Positions 7,914 to 17,829 of a stretch of DNA of 64,000 bases are shown here, piece after piece. The notes below the pieces were generated by a model. That model was not told where the DNA came from, searched no databases, and saw only the letters and a program-made list of their open reading frames with translations. The stretch lies in assembly GCA_965227695.1 (NCBI GenBank), contig OZ245760.1:2418001-2482000 (forward strand), in the 5' to 3' direction. This DNA comes from UBA1858 sp965227695 (GTDB lineage: Bacteria > Pseudomonadota > Gammaproteobacteria > UBA4575). Made by a program: the position numbers and the translations under genes. Within the stretch, counting starts at the first letter, position 1. Every line of letters starts with the position of its first letter.

Positions 7914-10013
7914 ATGCAGGTTAAAAATTCGTTATTTTTTATTATTTTATTTGTACTTATTTTACCTCAATCTAAATTAATAGAAGCTAATGAATGTTAC
8001 CCACTTTCAGTAACCAAACTCTCTGAAAAACCGAACTATTCAAGAACATCTGACAAACTTGACTCGATACAGCTAGTTGACGGCAAGCATATAAAACATC
8101 CTATGTGGCTAAATCGCAATGCAACAGGATGGCACAATAAAACACCAGTTGTAATCTTTATGAAGCAAAGTGAAGATAGATCCCATGTGACTCTGAAGAT
8201 TAATACGGCTTCTCGCAAAAGAGCAGGAGTTTATATCCCAGTGAGATATGACGTCTATCACGAAAACTCAATAACTAACGACTGGGAGCATATTGGCTTT
8301 AAGCAATTAGATACACAAAGTATTCATCCTGATTCACCTTACACGATAGAAATTCACCTAAAAAAAATATTTAAAAGTTTTGCTTTAGTAATCCACTCGG
8401 CAAGAACCAGTATTTTTATTGACGAAATAGAACTTTGCAAAAATAAAAAAATACCATATGCAGTTGATGATAATCACGATTTTTCGCCCGCTAAAATTAA
8501 ACATGAAAACATTAAAATAGACAGCATCAATAGACTAAAAACATATTATTTAAACAAATCGCAACTAAAATACAAATACAAGAGAGAGTCAGATAACCCG
8601 TTAATTATCGAACAGAGAAATTGCTACGTGAGCTCATACAGTGACCAATTAGCCACAAAACACCCTGTAAAACATGATAATTTTGCTTGTCTACAAGTTA
8701 TTTCAAGCAAACAAGATGACTTAATCATAAATAAAGAAGATTTTAATGGCGCGTACGTATCAAGCATCCACAATATTCATCCAATATTAGCAGCAGATGG
8801 AGAGATATATCTGGATCATATAACCGAAGGCACGGCTAGTTTAAGCCTAGAACTAGTTCCCAACGTACCGAGCACTATACTAGTTCAGTTCAATAAACCT
8901 AATAATTATTCTAAAGATATAAATGTTCACTTGAAGACAGAAGACATCAGTCACACATTACAAATTAGCTCTACACCGAGATATAGGTCAAGAGAATTTT
9001 ATTCTTCCATGTGGCCATATAGCGATCATCATGTATTTAAGTCAGATATTCCAGCAATAAAATATTGGATGTCCAAGTCAGGTGATGCTATTGCCTTCAT
9101 ACCACCACATCACATGCCATCGTTAACAGACAAATCGTGGGACACAAAGAGATTAACAAAGCTACGCGAGGAGTTAAACTTGTATAAAGGAAATAAGTTA
9201 ATCGCAATGTTACTTAGCACATATCCACCACACAGAAACGGATGGCACCACTTGCAAGAACATAAAAAATTATCAACTTATGAAAAAGACAGTATTGAAG
9301 CTTATATAAAAAATCTCATTAAAACCACAGAGGCATATGATTTAGAAAGAAAAAAATGGATGCTTTACATAATGGACGAAATCAACATTGATATGTATCC
9401 ATATTTTTTAGAACTTACAAAACATATCAAGTCAATCGATAATGAAATTCAGATTTACGCTAACCCTGTTTACGCTAATACCAAAACCATAAAACTAGAA
9501 CAGCTTAAAGCTCTATCTGAATATGTAGACTTTTGGCAATATGATTTAAGATTAGCAAAACAAATTGGAGGAAAGAAACTAAAAAGCATTTCTGCTAAAT
9601 ACACTATTTACAGCGTTCCACCATACATAACAAAAGCAGCAGACCCATTTGAGCATTATTACCTCATCCCTGTTTATGCTTGGGCACTTGGCGCTAATGG
9701 TGCTGGATTTTGGTCTCTAACTCATACATCGCAATCTGAAGCACTAGACGACTTCGATTCAAATGAAGCCGACTGGGCAGCCCTATATAATACTCCCAAT
9801 GGAATACATATGAGTACGAGGTACTTCGCGTATCTAAATGGTATTCAGGATTATTATCTGTTGAAAAATATCGACGAGAGAGATTCAAAAACCCCGAGTA
9901 ATTGTACGCAAGAACTAAAAGAATTAAAGGACTTTATATTAAACAGTAAATCCATTAAACAAAAGGTATACTCTCATCTATTAGAAAACGTTAAATCCAC
10001 CTGCTTGAATTAG
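7914..10013 (+). CDS. Secreted DUF4091/GH123-like protein
   Basis: The predicted product is about 699 aa. The preferred start is the ATG at 7914, because it is followed directly by a basic residue and a hydrophobic run (NSLFFIILFVLILPQ) typical of a secretion signal. An in-frame upstream ATG at 7836 would bury that signal. The C-terminal third, with WSLTHTSQSEA and the final STRYFAYLNGIQDYYLLKNI, resembles the DUF4091 / glycoside hydrolase family 123 catalytic region. The middle is rich in Tyr and Asn with no motif I recognise. It sits one base before a Wzx-type flippase gene, so it probably acts on the polysaccharide made by the island. Codon use is strongly AT-rich compared with the genes to its left. 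Confidence 0.72.
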   Translation: MQVKNSLFFIILFVLILPQSKLIEANECYPLSVTKLSEKPNYSRTSDKLDSIQLVDGKHIKHPMWLNRNATGWHNKTPVVIFMKQSEDRSHVTLKINTASRKRAGVYIPVRYDVYHENSITNDWEHIGFKQLDTQSIHPDSPYTIEIHLKKIFKSFALVIHSARTSIFIDEIELCKNKKIPYAVDDNHDFSPAKIKHENIKIDSINRLKTYYLNKSQLKYKYKRESDNPLIIEQRNCYVSSYSDQLATKHPVKHDNFACLQVISSKQDDLIINKEDFNGAYVSSIHNIHPILAADGEIYLDHITEGTASLSLELVPNVPSTILVQFNKPNNYSKDINVHLKTEDISHTLQISSTPRYRSREFYSSMWPYSDHHVFKSDIPAIKYWMSKSGDAIAFIPPHHMPSLTDKSWDTKRLTKLREELNLYKGNKLIAMLLSTYPPHRNGWHHLQEHKKLSTYEKDSIEAYIKNLIKTTEAYDLERKKWMLYIMDEINIDMYPYFLELTKHIKSIDNEIQIYANPVYANTKTIKLEQLKALSEYVDFWQYDLRLAKQIGGKKLKSISAKYTIYSVPPYITKAADPFEHYYLIPVYAWALGANGAGFWSLTHTSQSEALDDFDSNEADWAALYNTPNGIHMSTRYFAYLNGIQDYYLLKNIDERDSKTPSNCTQELKELKDFILNSKSIKQKVYSHLLENVKSTCLN

Positions 10014-10014
10014 C

Positions 10015-11328
10015 ATGAACTTACCCAGATATATTAAGAGAAAATTTTTACTTGACAACTTGACCAAACTAATTGGTACATCAGTTGCGATAAAAGTAAC
10101 AGCAACCATACTAGCGTTCATTTTAAATATATCGCTCGCGAGGATACTAGGTGTTTCTGATTTTGGACTGTACTCATACACTATATCTGTACTTTTAATA
10201 CTTGCACTTATTGGAACATTAGGATTAGACAAGTCAGCAATCAAATATTTACCGTGCTACCTAGAAAGCAATGAGCATAATAAGTATATTAACTTTAAAT
10301 CATATGCTTATAAGTACTTACTGACAACATCACTAACAATTTCTACATTATTACTCATCTATAACTCGACCTTAGAAGGCATATATTATGAATCAGCTTA
10401 CTTTTGGTGCGCACTATTACTCCCTTTAGTTTGCTTAACATCACTGCAATCGGCCACTTTAAGAGCTCATAACAAGCTAGGTCTCGCCCAAATACCACAA
10501 GATATTTTTAGACCTCTATTTATAATATTTGTAATAACCAGTACTTATTACATATTTCGGTTAGATATTACATTTACCTTTGCGTTATGCGCATTATTTG
10601 TTGCACAAATATTTCAAAATGGAATTTACTACTTCTCTGTAAATAGAATCGAAAATGAATGCAATATGTTATTTGAACAAAAGTACCTCGAAAAATCATG
10701 GTTCATCTCGGCAGCCTCGATTACGGCCATAAGCGCCACAAATTTTATACTATATCAATCAGATATAATTTTAATTAATTTATTAATTGGAAACTATGAA
10801 ACCGGTTTATACTCATCTGCCGTCAAATTAACATTATTGATCGGTTTTTTTTTAGGAGCAATAGAATTGGTGGCAGCACCCTTAATTGCTCGATATTCTA
10901 ACGAGAACAACCACCAAGAACTTCAGAAATTGACTAAACGGTTCTCTATATATATTGCTGCTGGTTCAATACCGATCTGCTTACTATTTATTATCGCACC
11001 AGAATTAATTTTGCAAATATTTGGCGCTGAATATAGGGCAGCAGCAAATGTTTTAATCGTGCTCTCTATCGCAAAACTTATTCATGCGCTTAGCGGGGTA
11101 GCCGGATATTTACTCATAATGAGCGGACTAGACAAGTACTTGTTAAAGATACAAATAGCAAATAGCATATTAAATATAACGTTAAATATCATCCTATTGC
11201 CCCTAATTGGAATAATTGGCGCTGCAATATCAACACTAATATGCACAATTTTACAATCTGCTTGTACAATTTATTTTTGCATCAAGAAAACTGGAATCAA
11301 TCCATCAATATTTACACTTAAAGCTTAA
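10015..11328 (+). CDS. Wzx-type polysaccharide flippase
   Basis: This 437-residue integral membrane protein has about a dozen to fourteen hydrophobic segments spread along its length. It belongs to the polysaccharide-biosynthesis (MOP superfamily) flippases that move undecaprenyl-linked repeat units across the inner membrane. The opening block, with ILNISLARILGVSDFGLYSY, is characteristic of the family. The start lies one base after the stop of the preceding secreted protein and the stop is 3 bp before the next glycosyltransferase, which indicates one operon. Confidence 0.9.
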   Translation: MNLPRYIKRKFLLDNLTKLIGTSVAIKVTATILAFILNISLARILGVSDFGLYSYTISVLLILALIGTLGLDKSAIKYLPCYLESNEHNKYINFKSYAYKYLLTTSLTISTLLLIYNSTLEGIYYESAYFWCALLLPLVCLTSLQSATLRAHNKLGLAQIPQDIFRPLFIIFVITSTYYIFRLDITFTFALCALFVAQIFQNGIYYFSVNRIENECNMLFEQKYLEKSWFISAASITAISATNFILYQSDIILINLLIGNYETGLYSSAVKLTLLIGFFLGAIELVAAPLIARYSNENNHQELQKLTKRFSIYIAAGSIPICLLFIIAPELILQIFGAEYRAAANVLIVLSIAKLIHALSGVAGYLLIMSGLDKYLLKIQIANSILNITLNIILLPLIGIIGAAISTLICTILQSACTIYFCIKKTGINPSIFTLKA

Positions 11329-11331
11329 CCA

Positions 11332-12465
11332 ATGGATCGAGCAGTCAAAATAGTCATCTTGCAAAGAGTATCTACTTGTTACCGTACACCTTTATTCAGG
11401 GAATTAACAAAAAAACTATCAGATAATTTTTGTTTATTTGTAGGCGAAAGTTTCGCTGATGAAAAAGCAAAAAACTGTAAAGATTTAAGCGGTATAAATC
11501 TTGAACTACATAAAACGAAGCGAATTAGAATTGGAACGCATAATTTCTACATACATAAAAAACTTATACGTAACCTTTATAAAAACAAGCCGGACGTTAT
11601 TATTTGTGAGGGAGAAAGCAGCTTTTTAAGCTACCTGAAAGCTATCCTGTATCGACTTTTAAACCCGAATACGAAATTGATTCATTGGTCTCTAGGGGCA
11701 TTACCTGGTGTAAAAGATAATAACTCGCTTCCAAGACTACTGATATTAATGTTAAAAAAGTCATTTGATGGCTATTTGGTATATAGCAGTTATGGAAAAA
11801 AACGATTAATCAAACAGGGAATAGCAGAAAATAAAATATTTATATCGGTGAATGTCTCTGATACTGCATATCATTTAAATTCGTATAAAAATAGCCAGCA
11901 AAAAGCAATAAATATTAATTATAAATTTAATCCCAACAAAAAATATGTTTTATTCGTCGGTGCAATTGTAAAAGCAAAAAATCTTGAATTTTTACTGGAT
12001 GTTGCAGAAACACTTAAAGATAATACAGATATAATATTTATCATAGTAGGTGATGGTGATCAAAAAAGTCATTTAGAAGAAATAGCTTTAGAGAAAAATT
12101 TACGAAACTGCCATTTTGTTGGAAAAGTAACCAAAGGATTACCCGAGTATTACATTAAATCTGACTTATTCTTCTTACCTGGAAGAGGTGGCATGGTTAT
12201 TTCTGAAGCGATGTGCTATCGACTCCCGGTCATAGCTTATCAGGCTGACGGAGTAGAGCATGATCTTTTGCAACATGGTCACACAGGGTTTTTATTGAAG
12301 AACAATAAGGCAGATGAAGCAGCAGCTACGATCAAAGAATGTCTTAAGAAAGACTTGAAAGAGGTAGGAATAAGCGCACAAGAACTAATTATCAAAAAAT
12401 ACTCAACTCACCACATGGCTGAGAGTATACTTGAAAGTATTAATTATGTGACTAGTACTAGGTAA
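11332..12465 (+). CDS. Glycosyltransferase family 4
   Basis: This 377-residue GT-B enzyme has an acceptor-binding N-terminal half beginning VILQRVSTCYRTPLFREL. Its C-terminal GT4 domain has LFVGAIVKAKNLEFLLDVAE followed by the donor-site region ending PGRGGMVISEAMCYRLPV. It is cytoplasmic, with no membrane segment. It lies within the AT-rich operon between the flippase and the polymerase-like gene. The sugar transferred cannot be named. Confidence 0.88.
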   Translation: MDRAVKIVILQRVSTCYRTPLFRELTKKLSDNFCLFVGESFADEKAKNCKDLSGINLELHKTKRIRIGTHNFYIHKKLIRNLYKNKPDVIICEGESSFLSYLKAILYRLLNPNTKLIHWSLGALPGVKDNNSLPRLLILMLKKSFDGYLVYSSYGKKRLIKQGIAENKIFISVNVSDTAYHLNSYKNSQQKAININYKFNPNKKYVLFVGAIVKAKNLEFLLDVAETLKDNTDIIFIIVGDGDQKSHLEEIALEKNLRNCHFVGKVTKGLPEYYIKSDLFFLPGRGGMVISEAMCYRLPVIAYQADGVEHDLLQHGHTGFLLKNNKADEAAATIKECLKKDLKEVGISAQELIIKKYSTHHMAESILESINYVTSTR

Positions 12466-12471
12466 ACCATT

Positions 12472-13728
12472 TTGTTTAAATTTTTATTTGGCGGAATATT
12501 CACAAAGAATAAACAACGTAATTTATGGACATTAATGTTCATAATTTTACTACTGGACTCTATGTTCAGTTATTTCTCAACAGTGTTTAGCATACCAAAT
12601 TTCCCGACTAATGCATTGCTATTACCTTTATTAATAGTCGCTATTTTCTTATTTGGCTCCAACACATTTAGACTAAACACCAATCATATATTTGGCATTA
12701 CTTTAGTTATTACTGGGTTTTTATTGGGAATTGCATTTATTCAGGACGTCAGTCTCAGACGATTGGGCACTCTTGCAACTGGAATAGCTGCGTTTTTTAT
12801 TGGCAATGCTCTTGGAAAATTTCCAGACTCAGATAGACATATAGCGAATATCGGGCTATTGATTGGCGGCTTGTATTGTATAGTATGCACTATAGCCACT
12901 TTAAAAATTTTACCCACATATTTTCCAGTCACTGAGGCGTTAGGATTCAGCGACAAAGGTACACCCATTATTCGACCAGAAGTAACTATTGATCAAAACT
13001 TCCAAATATTTTATTTATTCCCAGTCGTGCTATGTTTTACACAGAGGCAATCACTAACAGAACTATCGATTTCGCTCTTGTTGACATCAATGGCCATATT
13101 TTCTCTACTACAATTGCAAACACGTAGTGGAGTACTGCTGATTTTATTAGCTATATCCGCAGCTTTTATTTTATCTGTAGCAGCAAAGAAAAAACACTTT
13201 ATATTGCTGATTGTTGGTGCAATCGTTATCTTTTTACTTGGCATGTGGAAAATTGATGCTTTAATCAATATTTCATCCGGGCTAATTATTCGTCTCACTG
13301 AAGACGACTTTGGAGGTGTTGAAGGCCGACTGTTTTCAGCCACATATTTATTCCAAAATATATTCAACATATCATGGTGGCTGCCTCAGGGTAATGAATT
13401 GTTTGTCTCACTCTATGGTGACGTACCGCACTTCAATCCAACAGCAATATTTCTTGAAGCAGGCACATTAGGATTAATAGGCTGGTTTTTAATTGTTTTG
13501 GCGCCAGTGATTAAGAACGGTTTTTACATATTCAGAGCTAGAATGAGAAACAATTACGCAATTTACATTGGTGCATTAACTTCTTTAGGCGCATCACTAA
13601 CATTGAACACACCGCTATATGAACACGCATGGGTATGGGCCGGCCTATTAGTTGGTGCTACATACAAAAACAATTTAAGACATCAGTCAAATACATATAG
13701 GCACGAATTAAATACTCGGATAGCATGA
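12472..13728 (+). CDS. Wzy/O-antigen-ligase-like membrane protein
   Basis: This 418-residue protein is hydrophobic throughout, with roughly ten to twelve membrane segments and a large periplasmic loop near residues 280-330. That layout is typical of O-antigen polymerases and ligases of the Wzy_C family. The short block HFNPTAIFLEAGTLGLIGW resembles the family's conserved post-loop region. The annotated start is a TTG at 12472. The next candidate is an ATG at 12535, which would begin inside the first membrane segment. Its place between a flippase and glycosyltransferases favours a polymerase. Confidence 0.78.
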   Translation: MFKFLFGGIFTKNKQRNLWTLMFIILLLDSMFSYFSTVFSIPNFPTNALLLPLLIVAIFLFGSNTFRLNTNHIFGITLVITGFLLGIAFIQDVSLRRLGTLATGIAAFFIGNALGKFPDSDRHIANIGLLIGGLYCIVCTIATLKILPTYFPVTEALGFSDKGTPIIRPEVTIDQNFQIFYLFPVVLCFTQRQSLTELSISLLLTSMAIFSLLQLQTRSGVLLILLAISAAFILSVAAKKKHFILLIVGAIVIFLLGMWKIDALINISSGLIIRLTEDDFGGVEGRLFSATYLFQNIFNISWWLPQGNELFVSLYGDVPHFNPTAIFLEAGTLGLIGWFLIVLAPVIKNGFYIFRARMRNNYAIYIGALTSLGASLTLNTPLYEHAWVWAGLLVGATYKNNLRHQSNTYRHELNTRIA

Positions 13729-14927
13729 ATATACTCATCGGCTCTTCATCACCTTTAAATCTTGGTTCAGGTATCCGCACCTATGTAGAAACTATTTCAC
13801 AAGAATTAAAAACCAGAGAACATCAATTGTTTTATGCATGCCCGTCAGCTGAAAACATGCTTAAAGATGCAAATATTACAAAAGAGCAACATTTGGAAAT
13901 TTCTCAACATCAAACACCACAACAGGCAATTGAGTTACTATTAAACTTTATTATCAAGAACAATGTAGACTTTATCATTAACAACGATAACCCTTTTGTT
14001 GCTATGGCAGCACCACTTTTACCATGCCCAATTATTTCAATAGGCCATCTCGCAACGACTTCAGTTGCTACATTGACTTGTTATCAACACCAATGGGTAG
14101 ATCATATCGTAGCTATATCTGAAGATATGAAAGCAACATTTATTAACAAATACAAAGTACCGCCATCTAAAGTTAACATTATCTACAATGGAGTTGAATC
14201 TCAGCCATACGTGAAAAACACAACTTATAACAACAAATTACACGTGACTTTTGCGGGCGGCACAAATACGCGAAAGGGTGGCGACAAGGTATTGCATGCT
14301 GTACTCAATCAAAAAGACCAGTGGCAAGGAATCCACTTACACTGGTTTGGCAAGATAGAAGATACTCACCGTGAAAAATTAGATAATATAGATTTTATCA
14401 CCATTTATGGCAATGTGCCTCGCAGCATATTCGTTGAAAAGTTGTCATCCAGCGATGTTTTACTTTTACCCTCACTCTCAGAGGGATGTCCAATGGTCAT
14501 GCTGGAAGCAATGAGTCATGGCGTCATCCCAATTGCTAGTGATGGCAAAGGCGCGATGAGCCGCCTAGTCACTCATGGCGAAGAAGGTTTCATATGTAGT
14601 CTGGCTGAATGGGACAAGCAAATGTTTTCCTGTTTGCATTATTTATTAAGCAATCCACCAGTCATTAACACAATGTCCAAAGCCGTACAAAAAAGACAGC
14701 AGACAGATTTCACCATTCAGCATGTAGTAGACAGATTGGAGTATTTAGGACGGTCTCCAATAGTTAACCGTAATAATCCGCCATCTTCAATTGCCTTGCT
14801 AAAATGGCACAGGCCTTTTACACGTCACGGTAAAGCTCCTCTGCTAGACAGGATATATATTAAAGCAGGCGCACTAAGAAAGGCCGGTGTGTACACTATG
14901 GATAATATTCCAAGAATAAATAAATGA
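13725..14927 (+). CDS. Glycosyltransferase family 4
   Basis: This 400-residue GT4 glycosyltransferase has the glycine-rich N-terminus IGSSSPLNLGSGIRTYVETI and a C-terminal donor-binding region. The latter contains TFAGGTNTRKGGDKVLHAV and the SEGCPMVMLEAMSHG block with the conserved Glu. The start overlaps the stop of the polymerase-like gene (ATGA), and its own stop overlaps the next gene, so translation is coupled in both directions. A basic C-terminal tail of about 60 residues extends past the GT domain and is unassigned. Confidence 0.87.
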   Translation: MNILIGSSSPLNLGSGIRTYVETISQELKTREHQLFYACPSAENMLKDANITKEQHLEISQHQTPQQAIELLLNFIIKNNVDFIINNDNPFVAMAAPLLPCPIISIGHLATTSVATLTCYQHQWVDHIVAISEDMKATFINKYKVPPSKVNIIYNGVESQPYVKNTTYNNKLHVTFAGGTNTRKGGDKVLHAVLNQKDQWQGIHLHWFGKIEDTHREKLDNIDFITIYGNVPRSIFVEKLSSSDVLLLPSLSEGCPMVMLEAMSHGVIPIASDGKGAMSRLVTHGEEGFICSLAEWDKQMFSCLHYLLSNPPVINTMSKAVQKRQQTDFTIQHVVDRLEYLGRSPIVNRNNPPSSIALLKWHRPFTRHGKAPLLDRIYIKAGALRKAGVYTMDNIPRINK

Positions 14928-15952
14928 TAATTTATGCACATAACATCAACACTGGCGGCGCATTAATATTACTACAAGAGCTAATTAACAGGCTTGAGAG
15001 CAGCAATATTTCGGCTGATATTTACCTTAGCAAGAAAACTCTAGCTAAAAATTGTGTTACAACTAAACATCAGAAAACAATCAAACTTAAACAAGGAAGC
15101 TATATCGACTTATTTAGAAGAGATAAAACAGAAGCCAAATTATATTTTGGGAATCTGCCCCCTGTGTTCAAGTCCGGGACTTCTTCAGTATATGTACACA
15201 ATGCTTATTTCACCCTAAAAATAATGGATATAGTGAAAGGGCTAGTATCTCAAGATATTTCATTTAAGTATCTTATCTTAACTATTTACTTCCGTATATT
15301 TTCAAGAAACTGCGACTATATCTTCGTACAAACAGATTCGATGAAAAAGTCTTTACAATCAATCAGCAATAAAGCAGTTACCAAGTTACCTTTTTATCGT
15401 TCAGCAAGGATCAAACATAACAAACCAAAAAAAGACACGTCGATTTGTGCCATTGGCTTACCTTCAAAACATAAAATTTATCTGCCTTTCCTGAATTCTA
15501 TCAAGCAATTAAACAATGAAGGCTACTCACTCCATATCGAAATGACAATTCCGGATTGCAACAAGAACAGAGAATTAATTGCTGCTATCAATGAAATCAA
15601 TAATGCAGAAGGCAGAATTTCTATACATAATCATGGCCTTGTGGATTTTACAGAAATACAAAACATATACGCTCGATCAAAAGCACTAATATATCCTTCA
15701 TTAATAGAGAGCTTTGGTCTTCCACTCATAGAAGCAGCAGATTGTGGCTTGAAAATTTTTGCACCATCACTACCCTATGTCGATGACGTTATCACTGCTT
15801 ACACTAGAATTGACCCATTAGACAGCACACAAATTGCTGTGGCTATAAAAAGCTGGATAGATGATGGAGAACATATAATTAGTGCGAGAGTCAAGACACC
15901 GGACACGGGTAACTTAATAATTCAAAGCGATAAATGGAACGAACAAACCTGA
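14924..15952 (+). CDS. Glycosyltransferase family 4-like
   Basis: This 342-residue protein opens with IIYAHNINTGGALILLQELI and has a C-terminal GT4-type donor site in IYPSLIESFGLPLIEAADCG. It is somewhat shorter than the usual GT4 length (about 360-400 aa) but both lobes are present. The start overlaps the preceding stop by ATGA. Its last codons overlap the presumed 5' end of the next glycosyltransferase, which is out of frame there. Confidence 0.83.
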   Translation: MIIYAHNINTGGALILLQELINRLESSNISADIYLSKKTLAKNCVTTKHQKTIKLKQGSYIDLFRRDKTEAKLYFGNLPPVFKSGTSSVYVHNAYFTLKIMDIVKGLVSQDISFKYLILTIYFRIFSRNCDYIFVQTDSMKKSLQSISNKAVTKLPFYRSARIKHNKPKKDTSICAIGLPSKHKIYLPFLNSIKQLNNEGYSLHIEMTIPDCNKNRELIAAINEINNAEGRISIHNHGLVDFTEIQNIYARSKALIYPSLIESFGLPLIEAADCGLKIFAPSLPYVDDVITAYTRIDPLDSTQIAVAIKSWIDDGEHIISARVKTPDTGNLIIQSDKWNEQT

Positions 15953-16787
15953 TTTAAGCATTGTTGTCTTAACATACAATGAAATCAAGAATTTACCATA
16001 TTTAATTGATAATACCTCCGATTTTGCTAAAGAAATCATTATTGTCGATTCTGGTTCTACAGACGGCACCGTACAGTTAGCAAAAAAGAATAATTGTCGT
16101 GTTTACCATAGGGATTTCGACGATTTCTCCAAACAAAGAAACTTTTCCTTAAAAGAAGTACGATATAATACAGAATGGGTATTTGTACTTGATGCCGATG
16201 AAATACTAACACCAGAACTAAAATTTGAAATTGCAGCAATAATCGCAACAAACCCTTCAGAAGATGCCTTTTATATTAAGCGGAGATTTTACTGGATGGG
16301 TAGCTGGGTTAAACGAGGATATTATCCTGTATGGCTTATGAGATTGGGAAGGGTTGGTAAATTCTCATGCGATAATCGAGGAATAAACGAACATATGATA
16401 TGTTCCACTGACAATACTGGTAAATTACAAAATGATTTCATAGATGAAAACCATAAAGGCATTCAAGACTGGATCGACAAACATAACAAATACTCAGACT
16501 ACGAAGCCGTACGTCTAATAGAAGACAATGATGAAAATTATTCTTTCTGGGGCAGTCAATATGAAAGAAAGAGATGGATCAGGGTTCATATATGGAATCG
16601 ATTACCATTATTTACCAGACCATTTTTATTATTGACCTATAGATTAATCTTCCAACTTGCGATACTTGATGGTGGCAAAGTTATTTTATATCACTTCTTG
16701 CATTCATTCTTTTATCGCTTCTTAATTGAAGCCAAGCTATTAGAATTAAAAATAACAACCTCCAAAAAAATATTAAGTAGCATTTAG
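15934..16787 (+). CDS. Glycosyltransferase family 2 (WaaE/KdtX-like), 5' end out of frame
   Basis: The coding frame opens after a stop at 15918 and reads KPDLSIVVLTYNE, then IIIVDSGSTDGT and FVLDADE, the hallmark GT2 motifs. It continues with a WaaE/KdtX-like RRFYWMGSWVKRGYYP region, and the C-terminus is hydrophobic. No ATG, GTG or TTG exists in this frame before the conserved motifs. An ATG at 15934 lies one frame off and hits TAA at 15955. Adding a single C to the CC at 15948-15949 would fuse that ATG into MERTNPDLSIVVLTYNE, a normal GT2 start. The gene is therefore frameshifted by one base (true mutation or sequence error) or uses a non-standard start. The rest of the gene is intact. Its 3' end overlaps galE by 15 bp. 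Confidence 0.8.
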
Positions 16788-17756
16788 AAAGTAGTCAACC
16801 TCCCAGTTCCATGCGTGCTTAACTATTTCTTCAAGATCGCAATATTTTGGTGACCAATTTAAATTTTTAGACGCACAACTAGAGTCAGCAATTAGAACAT
16901 CAGGATCACCTTCCCTTCTATCAGTCACTTCAACTAAAATCTCCCTTCCAGTTACTCTGGACGAAGCTTCTATAACTTCTTTTACGCTAAATCCATTTCC
17001 ATTACCTAGATTAAACTTCATCGTTGTATTATTTAAATTCAGCTTTTCCAAAGCAAGAAAGTGAGCACTAACCAAGTCAGATACATGTATATAGTCACGC
17101 ACGCATGTTCCATCATGTGTTTTATAATCATCACCAAATATACTTATCGACTTTCGTCTACCCGATGCGGCCTGGAGTACCAAGGGTATTAGGTGAGTTT
17201 CTGGGTCGTGACATTCACCAACCCTGCCTTTTGGGTCGGCACCAGCCGCATTAAAATATCGCAAACATATACTCTTTAGCCCATAAGCTTGATCATAATC
17301 ATCAAGCATCTGCTCAACCATCAACTTACTTCGCCCATAGGGATTAACTGGATTCTTGGGGTGGGATTCATCTATTGGTGTATATTCTGGAATACCAAAT
17401 ATTGCAGCTGTCGATGAAAAAATAAATTGCCTAACGTCGTGCTCAATCATTGTGTCAAGCAATACCTGCGTGGCCGATACGTTGTTCCTGTAATATTTGG
17501 CTGGATCTTTCACTGATTCACCAACTTCGATAAAAGCAGCAAAATGCATCACAGTATCTATATTGTGTGACTTGAAAATCTTACACAGAAGCTGTTTATC
17601 ATCTAGATCGCCTTCATAAAAATTATAATCTTTTACGAATTCACGATGGCCTGTAGAAAGATTATCCAATACTACGAACTCTTCACCTTCTTCTTTAAGT
17701 AAAAGACACATATGAGAACCAATATAACCAGCACCTCCTACAACCAACACAGCCAT
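16773..17756 (-). CDS. galE: UDP-glucose 4-epimerase
   Basis: This 327-residue extended short-chain dehydrogenase interconverts UDP-glucose and UDP-galactose, or their N-acetyl forms. It has the NAD-binding GGAGYIGSHM at residues 7-16, the catalytic Ser-Ser-Thr (FSSTAAIFG) and the Tyr-x3-Lys pair in NPYGRSKLMVEQ. The conserved CLRYFNAAGADP follows. Length is normal for the family. It runs convergent to the glycosyltransferase operon and marks the right edge of the AT-rich island; its own composition is intermediate. It probably feeds galactose donors to the island. Confidence 0.95.
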   Translation of the reverse strand: MAVLVVGGAGYIGSHMCLLLKEEGEEFVVLDNLSTGHREFVKDYNFYEGDLDDKQLLCKIFKSHNIDTVMHFAAFIEVGESVKDPAKYYRNNVSATQVLLDTMIEHDVRQFIFSSTAAIFGIPEYTPIDESHPKNPVNPYGRSKLMVEQMLDDYDQAYGLKSICLRYFNAAGADPKGRVGECHDPETHLIPLVLQAASGRRKSISIFGDDYKTHDGTCVRDYIHVSDLVSAHFLALEKLNLNNTTMKFNLGNGNGFSVKEVIEASSRVTGREILVEVTDRREGDPDVLIADSSCASKNLNWSPKYCDLEEIVKHAWNWEVDYFLNAT

Positions 17757-17829
17757 TAGAATCGCCTATATAATCCTTTCAAACCTGATGATAATATTCA
17801 CGCAAAATAAAGGGCTAACTCTATAAAGT

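Noticed and set aside
15940..15957. Programmed minus-1 frameshift to rescue the family 2 glycosyltransferase
   Set aside because: There is no slippery heptamer of the X-XXY-YYZ type and no clear downstream stem. A lost C explains the sequence more simply.
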